The position numbers and the translations under genes are program-made. Below are positions 1 to 7,614 of a stretch of DNA of 64,000 nucleotides, piece by piece. The notes under the pieces were generated by a model, which worked only from the letters and a program-made list of their open reading frames with translations, had not been told where the DNA came from and did no database searches. The first letter of the stretch is position 1, and each line of letters starts with the position of its first letter. Origin of the DNA: Adhaeribacter soli (GTDB lineage Bacteria; Bacteroidota; Bacteroidia; Cytophagales; Hymenobacteraceae); assembly GCF_008727925.1 (NCBI RefSeq), contig NZ_VTWT01000007.1:62001-126000 (forward strand). Reading direction: 5' to 3'.

Positions 1-2
1 AA

Positions 3-329
3 ATACAAGGCACCTGGACCAAAGACGAAGAAGGCTTCATGGAATTCGAAACCTCGCAACTGCAGCGATTATACGAAGCCGTAACCGATAAATACCACCA
101 GGTTTACAACCGCTACGCCGAAGAACTCGATGACGAGGATGAAGCTTATTACAAAGCCCTGGAAGCAGGCTACGAAATGATAACGGATTACAAAGAAATT
201 GACGGGGTAACCGAATTCGTAACCACCTACAAAACGCCGTCCTACGTAGCCGATATCTGGTACGTAACCGATGCATACACCGGCAAAAGGATTTACGACA
301 GGGGTTTTCTCCGGATCAAAAGTAAATAG
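3..329 (+). CDS. Hypothetical protein, 5' end cut by window edge
   Basis: The reading frame is already open at base 3, twelve codons before the first ATG at 39, so the gene most likely starts before the window and only its C-terminal ~108 residues are seen. The visible part is acidic and rich in Tyr, Glu and Asp, with a DDEDEAYYKALEAGYEM segment followed by a beta-rich end containing DIWYVTDAYTGKRIYDRG. There is no signal peptide or membrane segment in the visible part. I do not recognise the family. It is followed by a repeat element and lies tail-to-tail with the response regulator. Confidence 0.6.
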   Translation: MQGTWTKDEEGFMEFETSQLQRLYEAVTDKYHQVYNRYAEELDDEDEAYYKALEAGYEMITDYKEIDGVTEFVTTYKTPSYVADIWYVTDAYTGKRIYDRGFLRIKSK

Positions 330-363
330 GCCTCAGGAGTTTCAAGGGGGCTTTTGTTGTAAA

Positions 364-568
364 GTGTAAAACAACCACCCCCTAACCCCCTCCTTGAAAA
401 AAGGAGGGGAGCTTTTTTTCTGCTAAGTTTTAATTGTAGTAGCTTTTATTCTAACCAGCTTTTCTGAAAAGAAAAACGATATGCTTTAAGCTCAAAAAGC
501 CAATAGAAAGCAGCAAAGGAAAGCTCCCCTCCTTTCCAAGGAGGGGTTCGGGGGTGGTTATTTTACAC
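364..568. repeat. MITE-like element with ~49-bp inverted ends
   Basis: Positions 364-412 and 520-568 are imperfect inverted copies of each other: GTGTAAAA, then CAACCACCCCC, then CTCCTT...AGGAGGGGAGCTTT. The ~107 bases between them are AT-rich with no reading frame. Each arm also has its own CCCCTCCTT/AAGGAGGGG hairpin. Half copies of the arm occur at 42751-42785 and 57671-57697. No coding capacity is visible, so this would be a non-autonomous repeat. Confidence 0.7.
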
Positions 569-584
569 CTGAGAGCAAAAACAA

Positions 585-610
585 AAAGACTACCGCAACC
601 GGTAGTCTTT
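585..610. terminator. Hairpin terminator between convergent genes
   Basis: An 11-bp stem (AAAGACTACCG / CGGTAGTCTTT) with a CAAC-type loop, flanked by an A-run on the left and Ts on the right. It could work in both directions: for the gene ending at 329 and for the regulator ending at 679. Confidence 0.55.
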
Positions 611-678
611 CCAATTATAAACCCTATCATCTTCGAGAAAAAAAGCCCTCCCCTGAATTAGGGGAGGGTTGGGTGGGG

Positions 679-1104
679 TCAAAACACGTAAACGTTTATA
701 GCTTTTTCGAGCTTTTCCTCCGTGAGCGGTTTATGGATAAAGCCCTTTACTTCCGGAATGTTTACGGCCCGCTTTTCTTCGTCGGGGTTATTGCTGGTGG
801 TCAGCATCAGGATCTTGATCCGGCGGGTCTGTTCGTCGGGTAATTGTTTGTAGGCTTCCAGGAATTCCCAGCCGTTCATGCCCGGCATGTTTATATCCAG
901 GAAAATAAGGCCGGCATGCGGTACGCTTCCGGTGCCGTTATTTCTTCCGCCGTTTGTCAGGTAATCCAGAGCTTCTTTTCCATCATGGGCAACATGTACA
1001 TTCGTAAGGATATTTGCCTTCCGAATAACCCGCTGATTCAGGTAGTTGGTTGCTTCGTCGTCATCCACTAACAGGATGAAATCAAGGCCGTTTATCTTTC
1101 TCAA
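679..1104 (-). CDS. Single-domain response regulator (Rcp/CheY-like)
   Basis: A stand-alone receiver domain of about 141 residues. It has the acidic cluster VDDDE near residue 13, the phospho-acceptor Asp in FLDINMPGMNG, the Thr in LMLTTS and the conserved Lys in FIHKP. There is no output domain, as in phytochrome-associated Rcp1-type regulators that pass phosphate on or act by protein contact. The open frame extends to 1209 inside the upstream kinase, but homology starts near KINGLDFILLVDDDE, so I chose the TTG at 1102-1104, 2 bases after the kinase stop. That start is unusual and not certain. The tight spacing indicates co-transcription with the PAS kinase, its likely partner. Confidence 0.85.
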   Translation of the reverse strand: MRKINGLDFILLVDDDEATNYLNQRVIRKANILTNVHVAHDGKEALDYLTNGGRNNGTGSVPHAGLIFLDINMPGMNGWEFLEAYKQLPDEQTRRIKILMLTTSNNPDEEKRAVNIPEVKGFIHKPLTEEKLEKAINVYVF

Positions 1105-1106
1105 AA

Positions 1107-2597
1107 TTATAAGCTGTTTGTATTGATGGTAAAATAGAACGTGCTGCCTTTCCCGGGCTCCGAAACAGCCCAGATTTTGCCGTGGTGCAGTTCTACAATG
1201 CGCTTGCAATGAGCCAGCCCGATGCCGTTGCCGGCAAAATGCTGACGGTTGTGCAGGCGCTGAAAAATTAGGAAGATCCGGTCCAGGTACTGTGGCTCGA
1301 TGCCAATACCGTTATCTTTCACACAGAATTTGTATTGGCCGTCGGTTTCTTCCGCACTTATCCGGATGTGCGGCTTTTCGTCCGGTGTCCGGAATTTAAT
1401 GGCATTCCCAATCAGGTTCTGTAGCAGCAGCCGGAATTCAGTGGCATAACCCTTAATAACCGGCAGCGGCCCGACTTCTATTTCAGCCCCGGTTTCCTTT
1501 ATCAGCGTGCTGAAATCGGCGCATACGTCTTTTACGATCTCGTTCACATCTATTTCCGAAACCTGGGCATTGCGGCCTAAACGGCCATAATCGAGCAGGC
1601 CGTTTATAAGCTGGCTCATGCGCCCGGTGGCTTCCTTAATGAAACGCAACGCTTCGGTGCCTTCTGCATTCAGGTTCGTGCCATGGTCTTCAATAAAAAT
1701 ATCGATGAAGCTGGAGATATTCCGGAGCGGCTCCTGCAGGTCGTGCGAGGTAATGTAGGTGATCTGTTCCAGTTCGTCGTTGCGCACTTCCAGGCGCTGC
1801 ATGTGCAGCAGGGTGGCTTCCGCCTTTTTCAGTTCCGTCAGGTCGCGGGTAACTTTTGAGAAGCCAATTACTTTGCCGTCATCGGCGTGCAGGGCCGTAA
1901 TGGTAACGCTGCTCCAGAAACGGGAACCGTCTTTACGCACGCGCCAGCCTTCGTCCTGGGCACGGCCCTCTCTTTTGGCTCTTTCCAGTAAGCGTTCCGG
2001 TTTTTTGGCGTCCAGGTCTTCCTGGGGGTAGAAGGTCCGGAAATTTTTACCTACTATTTCGCTGGCTTTATAACCTTTAATGCGTTCGGCGCCTTTGTTC
2101 CAGTTCTCCACCTTGCCTTCCAGGTCCATGAGCAGAATGGCATAGTCCTGAATCTCGGAGATCATTTTATGGTAGCGTTCTTCACTCCGGCGAAGGTTTT
2201 CCTCAGTCAGTTTTTTTTCGGTAAGGTCGCGGGTAACTTTGGTAAAGCCAATTATGCTGCCGTCGTCGTCGTGAATGGCCGTGAGCAGGATGTTGCCCCA
2301 GAACTTTTCCCCGTTCTTCTTCACGCGCCAGCCTTCGTGACTGGCTTTCCCGTTCTGTCTTGCCAGTTCCAGCAAACGCTGGGGCAAGCCGGAGGCTTGG
2401 TCTTCGGGCATGTAAAAGGTCCGGAAGTTCTTGCCGATTATTTCGCTGGCCTTGTAGCCTTTAATTCGCTCGGCGCCTTTGTTCCAGTTCTCGATATTGC
2501 CTTCGGCATCCAGAAGTAAAATGGCATAATCTTCCACTTCCTCCACCATGCGTTCGAGCCGGAGCTTTTTTATATCTAAATCGGGGGTCATATTCAT
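1107..2597 (-). CDS. PAS-PAS hybrid-sensor type histidine kinase
   Basis: A cytoplasmic sensor kinase of 496 residues with no transmembrane segment. Two PAS domains with PAC ends (about residues 15-130 and 140-255) share nearly identical cores (NWNKGAERIKGYKASEI then GKNFRTFY), so one arose by internal duplication. A short coiled coil leads to a HisKA domain with the phospho-acceptor His in ITSHDLQEPLRN (about residue 286). The HATPase_c domain shows the N box NLIGNAIKF, the G1 box DNGIGI and the G2 box GNGIGLAHCKR. The family is the phytochrome-like HWE/HisKA kinases with PAS sensors; the ligand cannot be told from sequence. It is the first gene of a two-gene unit with the response regulator downstream. 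Confidence 0.93.
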   Translation of the reverse strand: MNMTPDLDIKKLRLERMVEEVEDYAILLLDAEGNIENWNKGAERIKGYKASEIIGKNFRTFYMPEDQASGLPQRLLELARQNGKASHEGWRVKKNGEKFWGNILLTAIHDDDGSIIGFTKVTRDLTEKKLTEENLRRSEERYHKMISEIQDYAILLMDLEGKVENWNKGAERIKGYKASEIVGKNFRTFYPQEDLDAKKPERLLERAKREGRAQDEGWRVRKDGSRFWSSVTITALHADDGKVIGFSKVTRDLTELKKAEATLLHMQRLEVRNDELEQITYITSHDLQEPLRNISSFIDIFIEDHGTNLNAEGTEALRFIKEATGRMSQLINGLLDYGRLGRNAQVSEIDVNEIVKDVCADFSTLIKETGAEIEVGPLPVIKGYATEFRLLLQNLIGNAIKFRTPDEKPHIRISAEETDGQYKFCVKDNGIGIEPQYLDRIFLIFQRLHNRQHFAGNGIGLAHCKRIVELHHGKIWAVSEPGKGSTFYFTINTNSL

Positions 2598-2833
2598 AAA
2601 AACAACTTTGCTGAAGCCGGGAATTCTGCTAAAAACCCGGAACGCCGTCTTTCTTTACGATATCGGCCGCTTATCGTTATCTGCCGGCGGCCGCTTACCG
2701 ATAAAGCCGCAAGGCAAACGAAACACTGTTTCCGGAAACATCCCTTTTTACCCTCCGCCCGGTTTGGTTATTATTTCCGATAACCTGGCCGAAAGAGGGC
2801 GCTTTAAACGGTAGTGTTCGGGGGATAAAAAGC

Positions 2834-2868
2834 ATAAGCCTGCTTAAATTGGTTTTAAGCAGGCTTAT
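2834..2868 (-). terminator. Intrinsic terminator of the 2883 lipoprotein gene
   Basis: A perfect 15-bp stem (2834-2848 with 2854-2868) around a 5-base loop, followed on the minus strand by GCTTTTTATC. It lies 15 bases past the stop of the lipoprotein gene. Confidence 0.8.
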
Positions 2869-2882
2869 AGGTAAAACGTACC

Positions 2883-3371
2883 TTATTTTTTCAGCGGAGC
2901 GCCAACAGCAATAGCGCAATCGTGGCCGGGCTGGCCGTGAGGCGGGTTCATGCCCGGAGCGGTGGCAGTAGGAGTCGGAACCGAAATAGGAGCAGGTGCC
3001 GGGGTGCTCATTACCTCCGCGGAAGTAGAAATCGGGGCGGAATTCGTTGGGGCACTGGCAGCGCTTGACGGAGCCGAATTAAGCGGTGCACCAACGGAAA
3101 TGTCGCAACGGTGGCCGGGCTGGCCGTGCGGCGGGTTCATGCCGGTGGCAGTGGCAGCGGCCGGCTGGTCGGCAACGCCCTGGCTAAGGGTTGGTTCCGA
3201 AGTGGTGGAAACGCCGGTTTGATCAGCAGTAGCTGGTAGCTGTACCTCGCCTGAACCGGCAGAAATATCGTTGATGGTAGCGGTTTCGCTGGCGTTGTTG
3301 TTGCCTTTTTCGGAGCAGGCCGCAAAGCTCAGTACAGAAACGGCAATTAAAATGCGGGAGAATAATTTCAT
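2883..3371 (-). CDS. Small lipoprotein with two GMNPPHGQPGHxC motifs
   Basis: A 162-residue secreted lipoprotein. The N-terminus is a signal peptide ending in a lipobox (LSFAAC, Cys about residue 19). The middle is a low-complexity linker rich in Pro, Ala, Ser and Thr. Two copies of GMNPPHGQPGHxCxIxVGAPL occur, one mid-protein and one at the very C-terminus; each holds two His and one Cys and could bind metal, but this is inference. The motif recurs in Bacteroidota envelope proteins of unknown function. It is a single gene with its own terminator. Confidence 0.8.
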   Translation of the reverse strand: MKLFSRILIAVSVLSFAACSEKGNNNASETATINDISAGSGEVQLPATADQTGVSTTSEPTLSQGVADQPAAATATGMNPPHGQPGHRCDISVGAPLNSAPSSAASAPTNSAPISTSAEVMSTPAPAPISVPTPTATAPGMNPPHGQPGHDCAIAVGAPLKK

Positions 3372-3556
3372 AAGAATGTTGGGTGATTGAGCCCTGGCAG
3401 GCCTGGTTTGTCTGGTTATTGTAAACGTTAATGTTAAAGCTTAACGCATTTATCCGTTATTTATTAACAATAAAGGCAAAAAGCATTTCAAAGATAACCT
3501 TTCTTTCAGCTTTTTCTAAAAATATTGTTGCTATTTTAAGAGAAAGCCCAAATGAA

Positions 3557-3587
3557 AAAGCCTGCAGGTTTAAACGCTGCAGGCTTT
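3557..3587 (-). terminator. Terminator of the YceI-family gene
   Basis: An 11-bp stem AAAGCCTGCAG / CTGCAGGCTTT (3557-3567 with 3577-3587), followed on the minus strand by a short T-rich stretch, 40 bases past the stop codon. Confidence 0.65.
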
Positions 3588-3626
3588 CCGGATATAATCT
3601 TTCCGGTTAAAGAATAGTGCTAATGC

Positions 3627-4166
3627 TCAGGAGGTTTGTTTTACCAGCTGAAGCTCACAATGCACCCGGATCTCGTCGCTTACTACTACCTGGCCGGCTT
3701 CGGTTACGGCATCCCAGGTAAGTCCGAACTCTTTCCGGCTTACCTTTCCCTCTACGGTAAAACCGGCTTTGGTCTGGCCATACGGGTCTACCACAATGCC
3801 GGCCTGCTCTACGTTTACGCTCACCGTTTTGGTAACGCCCCGGATCGTGAGGTCGCCGGTAAGCTTGTAGCCGCTGCCGGATGGCTCGTAGGTGCGGCCC
3901 ACGAATTTTAACTGGCCGTGTTCTTCGGCATTAAAGAAATCGGCCGATTTCAGGTGCGTGTCGCGCTGCTCGTTGTTGGTGCTGATCGAATCGACGTCGG
4001 CGGTAAATTCAATGCGCGAGGCTTTGGTAAAATCGTCGCCTTCGGTTTCCACTTCCAGGTTATAATTTCTGAAATAGCCCGTTACGGTGGTAATCATGAG
4101 GTGCTTTACCTTGAACTGGATCTCGCTGTGCGTAGGGTCTACCACCCATCTGGTTTTTTCTGCCAT
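3627..4166 (-). CDS. YceI-family lipocalin-like protein
   Basis: A 179-residue protein that covers one full YceI domain, a beta-barrel that binds isoprenoid-type lipids in characterised members. Diagnostic stretches are WVVDPTHSEIQFKVKHLMI at the N-terminus, ADVDSISTNNEQRDTHLKSADFF in the middle and GDLTIRGVTKTVSV near residue 120. There is no signal peptide from the chosen start, so this is a cytoplasmic type of YceI. I chose ATG 4164-4166 (MAEKTRW) rather than the 15-residue longer frame because homology begins there. It is a single gene with a terminator downstream. Confidence 0.9.
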   Translation of the reverse strand: MAEKTRWVVDPTHSEIQFKVKHLMITTVTGYFRNYNLEVETEGDDFTKASRIEFTADVDSISTNNEQRDTHLKSADFFNAEEHGQLKFVGRTYEPSGSGYKLTGDLTIRGVTKTVSVNVEQAGIVVDPYGQTKAGFTVEGKVSRKEFGLTWDAVTEAGQVVVSDEIRVHCELQLVKQTS

Positions 4167-4229
4167 GGTTTTATTTTTTAGGTATGAAGGGTTAAAGATC
4201 AGGATAGGCAATAGGTACGCAACGCAGGC

Positions 4230-4526
4230 TCAGCGGTTTTGGGCTACCAGATCCTGAAATTCGGGGTGGCGTTTTATGTAGGCCGCCACGTAGGTGCAGG
4301 TAGGCGTTACCTGGTAATTCTGCTGGCGGCAATACTCGAGCGCCCGCTGTACCAAAACCCTGGCCACGCCTTTGCCTTCCAGTTCCGGGTCTACTTCGGT
4401 GTGGTAAAGGTCTAAGTGCTTTTCGCCCAGCTTTTCGTATTCGATCATGCCCTGGCTGCCTTGGGTATGAACCTGAAACTGGCTGTCTTCTTCGCTGTTG
4501 CGGAAGGAAATATTATCGTGGTTCAT
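4230..4526 (-). CDS. Small GNAT-type N-acetyltransferase (YjdJ/Acetyltransf_CG)
   Basis: A 98-residue protein of the short GCN5-related group. It has the acetyl-CoA loop ELEGKGVARVLVQRALEYCR (about residues 50-70) and the C-terminal CTYVAAYIKRHPEF signature. These proteins lack the N-terminal part of ordinary GNATs and their acceptor is unknown. It shares its strand with the YceI gene, 63 bases downstream, and could be co-transcribed with it. Confidence 0.85.
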   Translation of the reverse strand: MNHDNISFRNSEEDSQFQVHTQGSQGMIEYEKLGEKHLDLYHTEVDPELEGKGVARVLVQRALEYCRQQNYQVTPTCTYVAAYIKRHPEFQDLVAQNR

Positions 4527-4665
4527 GTGCTTGATTTAACTAAATAGTGCCTGTTCTGTTTTCGGTCGGTGATCTGAGCCATAACATTTTCATACGCATA
4601 AAGTTTGGTTCAGGTCTGAAGTTACTGGCAGCAATCTCAGAGGTCCTTCAACTTAAAAGTATTGC

Positions 4666-4792
4666 GTCATTCTGAGCTCGTCGAAGAAACTTATACATAC
4701 TACTATGATAAAACGAGCGTAGCAAGGTTTATCTAATTGCTAAATTTGAATATGAAGCCCCATAAGTTCCCTCGGCTGGCGCTCGGGATGAC
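4666..4792. repeat. MITE-like repeat, copy 1 (GTCATTCTGAGC ends)
   Basis: This ~127-bp stretch begins GTCATTCTGAGC and ends GCTCGGGATGAC, which are imperfect inverted ends. It matches 14654-14781 along its length (shared CGAGCGTAGCAAG and the end CCATAAGTTCCCTCGGCTGGCGCTC). A related element with the same ends is at 14865-14958. It fills the gap 4527-4846, which has no gene. Confidence 0.75.
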
Positions 4793-4846
4793 TTAAATTG
4801 GTCCTAACTTTCCTTGAGCTGAAATTTTGGGTGGTTCCTTGGATGC

Positions 4847-5113
4847 TTAATCGGGTTTGGGTTTTATGGTAAGGATCAGGTACAGGATAATGGCCGCCAG
4901 AGAAGCCGTAATGGAATTGGCCAGAATAATGGGAAGGTCTTTGATGTAGATGCCGTAAACAAGCCAGAGCATGGTGCCCAGAAAGAAAAGCGCATACGTT
5001 CCGGCCGAAAGCCCTCTGGTCGACTTCGTTTTAATGGTTTTATAAGCCTGTGGCACAAAGGCAGCAGTGGTAAAGCAGGCAGCAGCAAGGCCAAGCGTAG
5101 AGATCAGGTCCAT
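4847..5113 (-). CDS. SemiSWEET-type sugar transporter (PQ-loop)
   Basis: An 88-residue membrane protein with three predicted transmembrane helices, the size of a SemiSWEET half-transporter that works as a dimer to move sugars across the inner membrane. The PQ motif is seen in FVPQAYKTIKTKSTRGLS, followed by a helix with TMLWLVYGIYIKDLPIILAN and a third helix. ATG 5111-5113 was chosen because the longer frame adds a hydrophilic tail not found in this family. The substrate is not determined by sequence. Confidence 0.88.
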   Translation of the reverse strand: MDLISTLGLAAACFTTAAFVPQAYKTIKTKSTRGLSAGTYALFFLGTMLWLVYGIYIKDLPIILANSITASLAAIILYLILTIKPKPD

Positions 5114-5250
5114 GTAGGTTTGTTTGCAGGTACGGGTTGGGTACGGGGAATTTATTCGGGCAGCCAGACCCGAACGCATGGCTTCGGCTTTAAATTAAAA
5201 ATCCGCTTAAAATTAACCTGCCGGGCTTTTTATCCGAAAACAATACCGTT

Positions 5251-5631
5251 TCATTTCACCGAAGTGATCCACCAGGTATTGCCGAAAGGATCGGTCACGC
5301 CACAGCTACGCCCGTAAGGCTGATCGGCGGGTTCCATTACGGAAGTGCTGCCTTCGGCCAGGGCAATTTTGTAGGTTTCGTCGGCATCTTCCACGTACAC
5401 GAACATGCTTGCCGACATCGGTTTCCAGGTTTCGGTGCTGTCGGCAAACATAATTACGCTGCCGCCAATCTGAGCTTCGGCGTGCATAATGGTTTTTTCG
5501 TCGCGCATGTGTTTTTCTTTTTCCGTAGCATTAAAAACGGTAGTTAAAAAGCGCGAAAAGCCGGTGGCATTTTCCACGATCAGGTAAGGCATTACGGCCT
5601 GGTAGCCCGCCGGTACGTTCAGTTTGTTCAT
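5251..5631 (-). CDS. VOC-family (glyoxalase/PhnB-like) protein
   Basis: A 126-residue protein of the vicinal oxygen chelate fold, single domain. It shows GYQAVMPYLIVENATGFSRFL at the start, a central HAEAQIGGSVIMFADS, and the C-terminal DQPYGRSCGVTDPFGNTWWI typical of PhnB-like VOC proteins. Members are often annotated as glyoxalase or bleomycin-resistance proteins without proof; no specific reaction is claimed. It shares a strand with the metallo-hydrolase 42 bases upstream, so the two may form one transcript. Confidence 0.87.
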   Translation of the reverse strand: MNKLNVPAGYQAVMPYLIVENATGFSRFLTTVFNATEKEKHMRDEKTIMHAEAQIGGSVIMFADSTETWKPMSASMFVYVEDADETYKIALAEGSTSVMEPADQPYGRSCGVTDPFGNTWWITSVK

Positions 5632-5673
5632 GTAAGTTCAGGAATTCAGTTTCAGTTTAAAAAGTGCAGCGGT

Positions 5674-6435
5674 TTATTGGTTCGGGTACCAGTTCCGGAG
5701 CCGGACCTCTATTTTGCTGTTGCCCTTTTTTACCAGTTGTTCGAAGGTTTTTACATCGCTTAAGCCCTCTTGTCCCCGGTAGTGGTACGGGTACACAATT
5801 TTCGGTTTAAAAGCCAGTACGCCTTGCGCCGCCTGCTCCACCGGCATGGTAAAAGGCAGGTTCATGCACACGAAAGCTACATCTATATTTTTAAGGGCGC
5901 GCATTTCCGGAGTGTCTTCCGTGTCGCCGGAAATATAAATGTTTTTGCCGCCAATAGTCAATACGTAGCCGTTGCCCCGGCCTTTCGGGTGGCGCGAATC
6001 GGCTGTTTCCGGCAGGTTGTACATCGGTATGGCCTTGATCTCGATGTCCTGGTATTTGGTAGTGGCGCCGTTGGCCAGCACCATTGCTTTGGCTTTCAGG
6101 TTATCCGGAAGCATATCGGCAACGGCTTGCGGTACTATGAATTTGGCTTTAGCGGTGTTTATAGCGTTTAGGGTAGCAGAATCCAGGTGGTCGGCATGAA
6201 TATCGGTGATCAGGATGAGGTTGGGCGCGGGCTGTCCGGTATACAGGCTCCAGCCGCCGTAAGGATCTACGTAAATGGTTTGCTTGTTCCAGGTTAGTAC
6301 CAGCGAACCGTGCGTAACCGGCTGAATGGTAAGCGGGCCTTTCTTTGTTTCCAGCACATCGGGCTTTGCCAGCTGGGCCAAAGCCGGCGAAAAAACGAAA
6401 CTTAAAAGCAGGACTAGAAGCGTAAAGTATTTCAT
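5674..6435 (-). CDS. Exported MBL-fold metallo-hydrolase (UPF0173-like)
   Basis: A 253-residue protein with a cleavable signal peptide (MKYFTLLVLLLSFVFSPALAQ), so periplasmic or secreted. The metallo-beta-lactamase fold is shown by ITDIHADHLD (HxHxDH-type metal motif, first His replaced by Asp as in the UlaG/UPF0173 group), the later GDTEDTPEM and the C-terminal YPYHYRGQEG. Relatives are often annotated as L-ascorbate-6-phosphate lactonase-like, but the exported location makes a sugar-phosphate substrate unlikely. The physiological substrate is unknown. Confidence 0.85.
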   Translation of the reverse strand: MKYFTLLVLLLSFVFSPALAQLAKPDVLETKKGPLTIQPVTHGSLVLTWNKQTIYVDPYGGWSLYTGQPAPNLILITDIHADHLDSATLNAINTAKAKFIVPQAVADMLPDNLKAKAMVLANGATTKYQDIEIKAIPMYNLPETADSRHPKGRGNGYVLTIGGKNIYISGDTEDTPEMRALKNIDVAFVCMNLPFTMPVEQAAQGVLAFKPKIVYPYHYRGQEGLSDVKTFEQLVKKGNSKIEVRLRNWYPNQ

Positions 6436-6550
6436 AGGAAGCAGGTTAAATGGTAAAGCAAAATAAGGAATTGTCCGTTAACCCGCCAATAACGAAACAA
6501 CCGGAAAGAAGTTAAGCCTGGAGTTTTTATAACCGGAGAGCTGGCCTTTA

Positions 6551-6596
6551 GTAGCCTTAGTAGCGTAGGGTTTAAACCCTACGCTACTAAGGCTAC
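6551..6596. repeat. 46-bp perfect palindrome
   Basis: Bases 6551-6573 are the exact reverse complement of 6574-6596, starting GTAGCCTTAGTAGCG and meeting at TTTAAA. The gap between the MBL gene and the next lipoprotein (6436-6823) holds no gene; it carries this palindrome and the REP pair just after it. It could form a cruciform or a long RNA hairpin. No T-run follows, so it is not a classical terminator. Confidence 0.8.
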
Positions 6597-6605
6597 AAAG
6601 GAATT

Positions 6606-6759
6606 CCGTTGACTGAAGTCAACGGCAATAGAAATAAGTTACTCTGGGATTCAGTTTTATACTTGTGGGCCGCCCGGTAATTATGGAAAACAGGTCTTTT
6701 AAGTTAAGACTTTCCTGAAAATACATAAGCCATCCATTGCCGTTGACTTCAGTCAACGG
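6606..6759. repeat. Inverted pair of REP-type hairpins (GCAATG foot)
   Basis: 6606-6629 reads CCGTTGACT..AGTCAACGG followed by CAAT, and 6735-6759 is its inverted copy beginning CATTGCCGTTGACT. The hairpin foot (ACGGCAAT/ATTGCCGT) is the same as in the repeats near the IS200-like transposase at 38.4 kb, although the palindrome core differs. About 105 bases of unremarkable DNA lie between the two. Confidence 0.7.
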
Positions 6760-6823
6760 AATTAAGACATACTGTAAGCCTGCGGAACTGAAAAATCCAG
6801 GCAGCAAAAAACGCAAACAGCTT

Positions 6824-7219
6824 TCAGTAAAACACCCCTACAAAGAGGCAGCTGCCGGTAACCGAGGCTTCGGTGCCGCCTGCAATGCCCCGCGAACTCA
6901 GCGAGCCTTCGTCGATCGTAATAATGGAAGAAGACCGTACAATTCCCTGGTTATCTTTGGCCTCAATTTTATGCTTGCCGGAATGCACGGTATAGGCGAG
7001 CATTTTTAGTTTCAGGCTGTCGTTGCGGCATTCGGTTTTTCCGGAAACCGGCGGCAGGGCGCCAATGGGCTGGTCGTTCAGAAAAAGGGTAAGCGGAACT
7101 TTGGGATTGGTTTGTTTGGTGTAGAAAAAGGCATTGAAAACTTTGTCCTCCAGTTTCCGGCAACCGGGGAGAGTAGTGAAAAGAAAGGCAATTAAAGCAA
7201 GGGTAAGCAACTGTTTCAT
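6824..7219 (-). CDS. Small predicted lipoprotein, unknown function
   Basis: A 131-residue protein with a lipoprotein signal (MKQLLTLALIAFLFTTLPGC, lipobox LPGC, Cys about residue 20). The rest is a short beta-rich domain (VPLTLFLNDQPIGALP, HSGKHKIEAKDNQGIV) and a hydrophobic, Gly-rich C-terminus. I do not recognise the family. ATG 7217-7219 was preferred to the ATG two codons upstream because it gives a normal signal peptide; either is possible. It is a single gene. Confidence 0.75.
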   Translation of the reverse strand: MKQLLTLALIAFLFTTLPGCRKLEDKVFNAFFYTKQTNPKVPLTLFLNDQPIGALPPVSGKTECRNDSLKLKMLAYTVHSGKHKIEAKDNQGIVRSSSIITIDEGSLSSRGIAGGTEASVTGSCLFVGVFY

Positions 7220-7614
7220 AAGCATCAGATTCAGAAGTAAAACTACTTACAGGTAATAGAGCCTTGCGGCTTAAACGTGTTTCAGAAAGCTGATTGCAGC
7301 GCGGGGAAAGAAGCCGCCGGAACCGGAAGCCTCAGTAAAAGCATAATGCTGGTGCTTAAACCAGGCAGAATGCTAAGGCTTTGAGCCTTAAAAGTATAGC
7401 AGGAAAGCGCTTTTCCTGCCGGAACTGAAATGAAGCCACTAACATAAAATATTTTAAAAGAAAATGCAAATAAAATGCTACGCTTTTGTCCACGAAAACC
7501 AGATAATACCCGAAGGTTGCCGATTATTACTTATACTTGAACAAATTTGAACCAAATGAAGTAAGAACCAGGTCATCTGACCATTCCTGCTTCAAACGCC
7601 TTCAAACAAACTGT
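7220..7614. other. Gene-free spacer between divergent genes
   Basis: About 395 bases between the minus-strand lipoprotein and the plus-strand PAS gene. It should hold both promoters. The right half is AT-rich, but I see no clear TAnnTTTG element, no reading frame and no strong hairpin. Confidence 0.5.
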
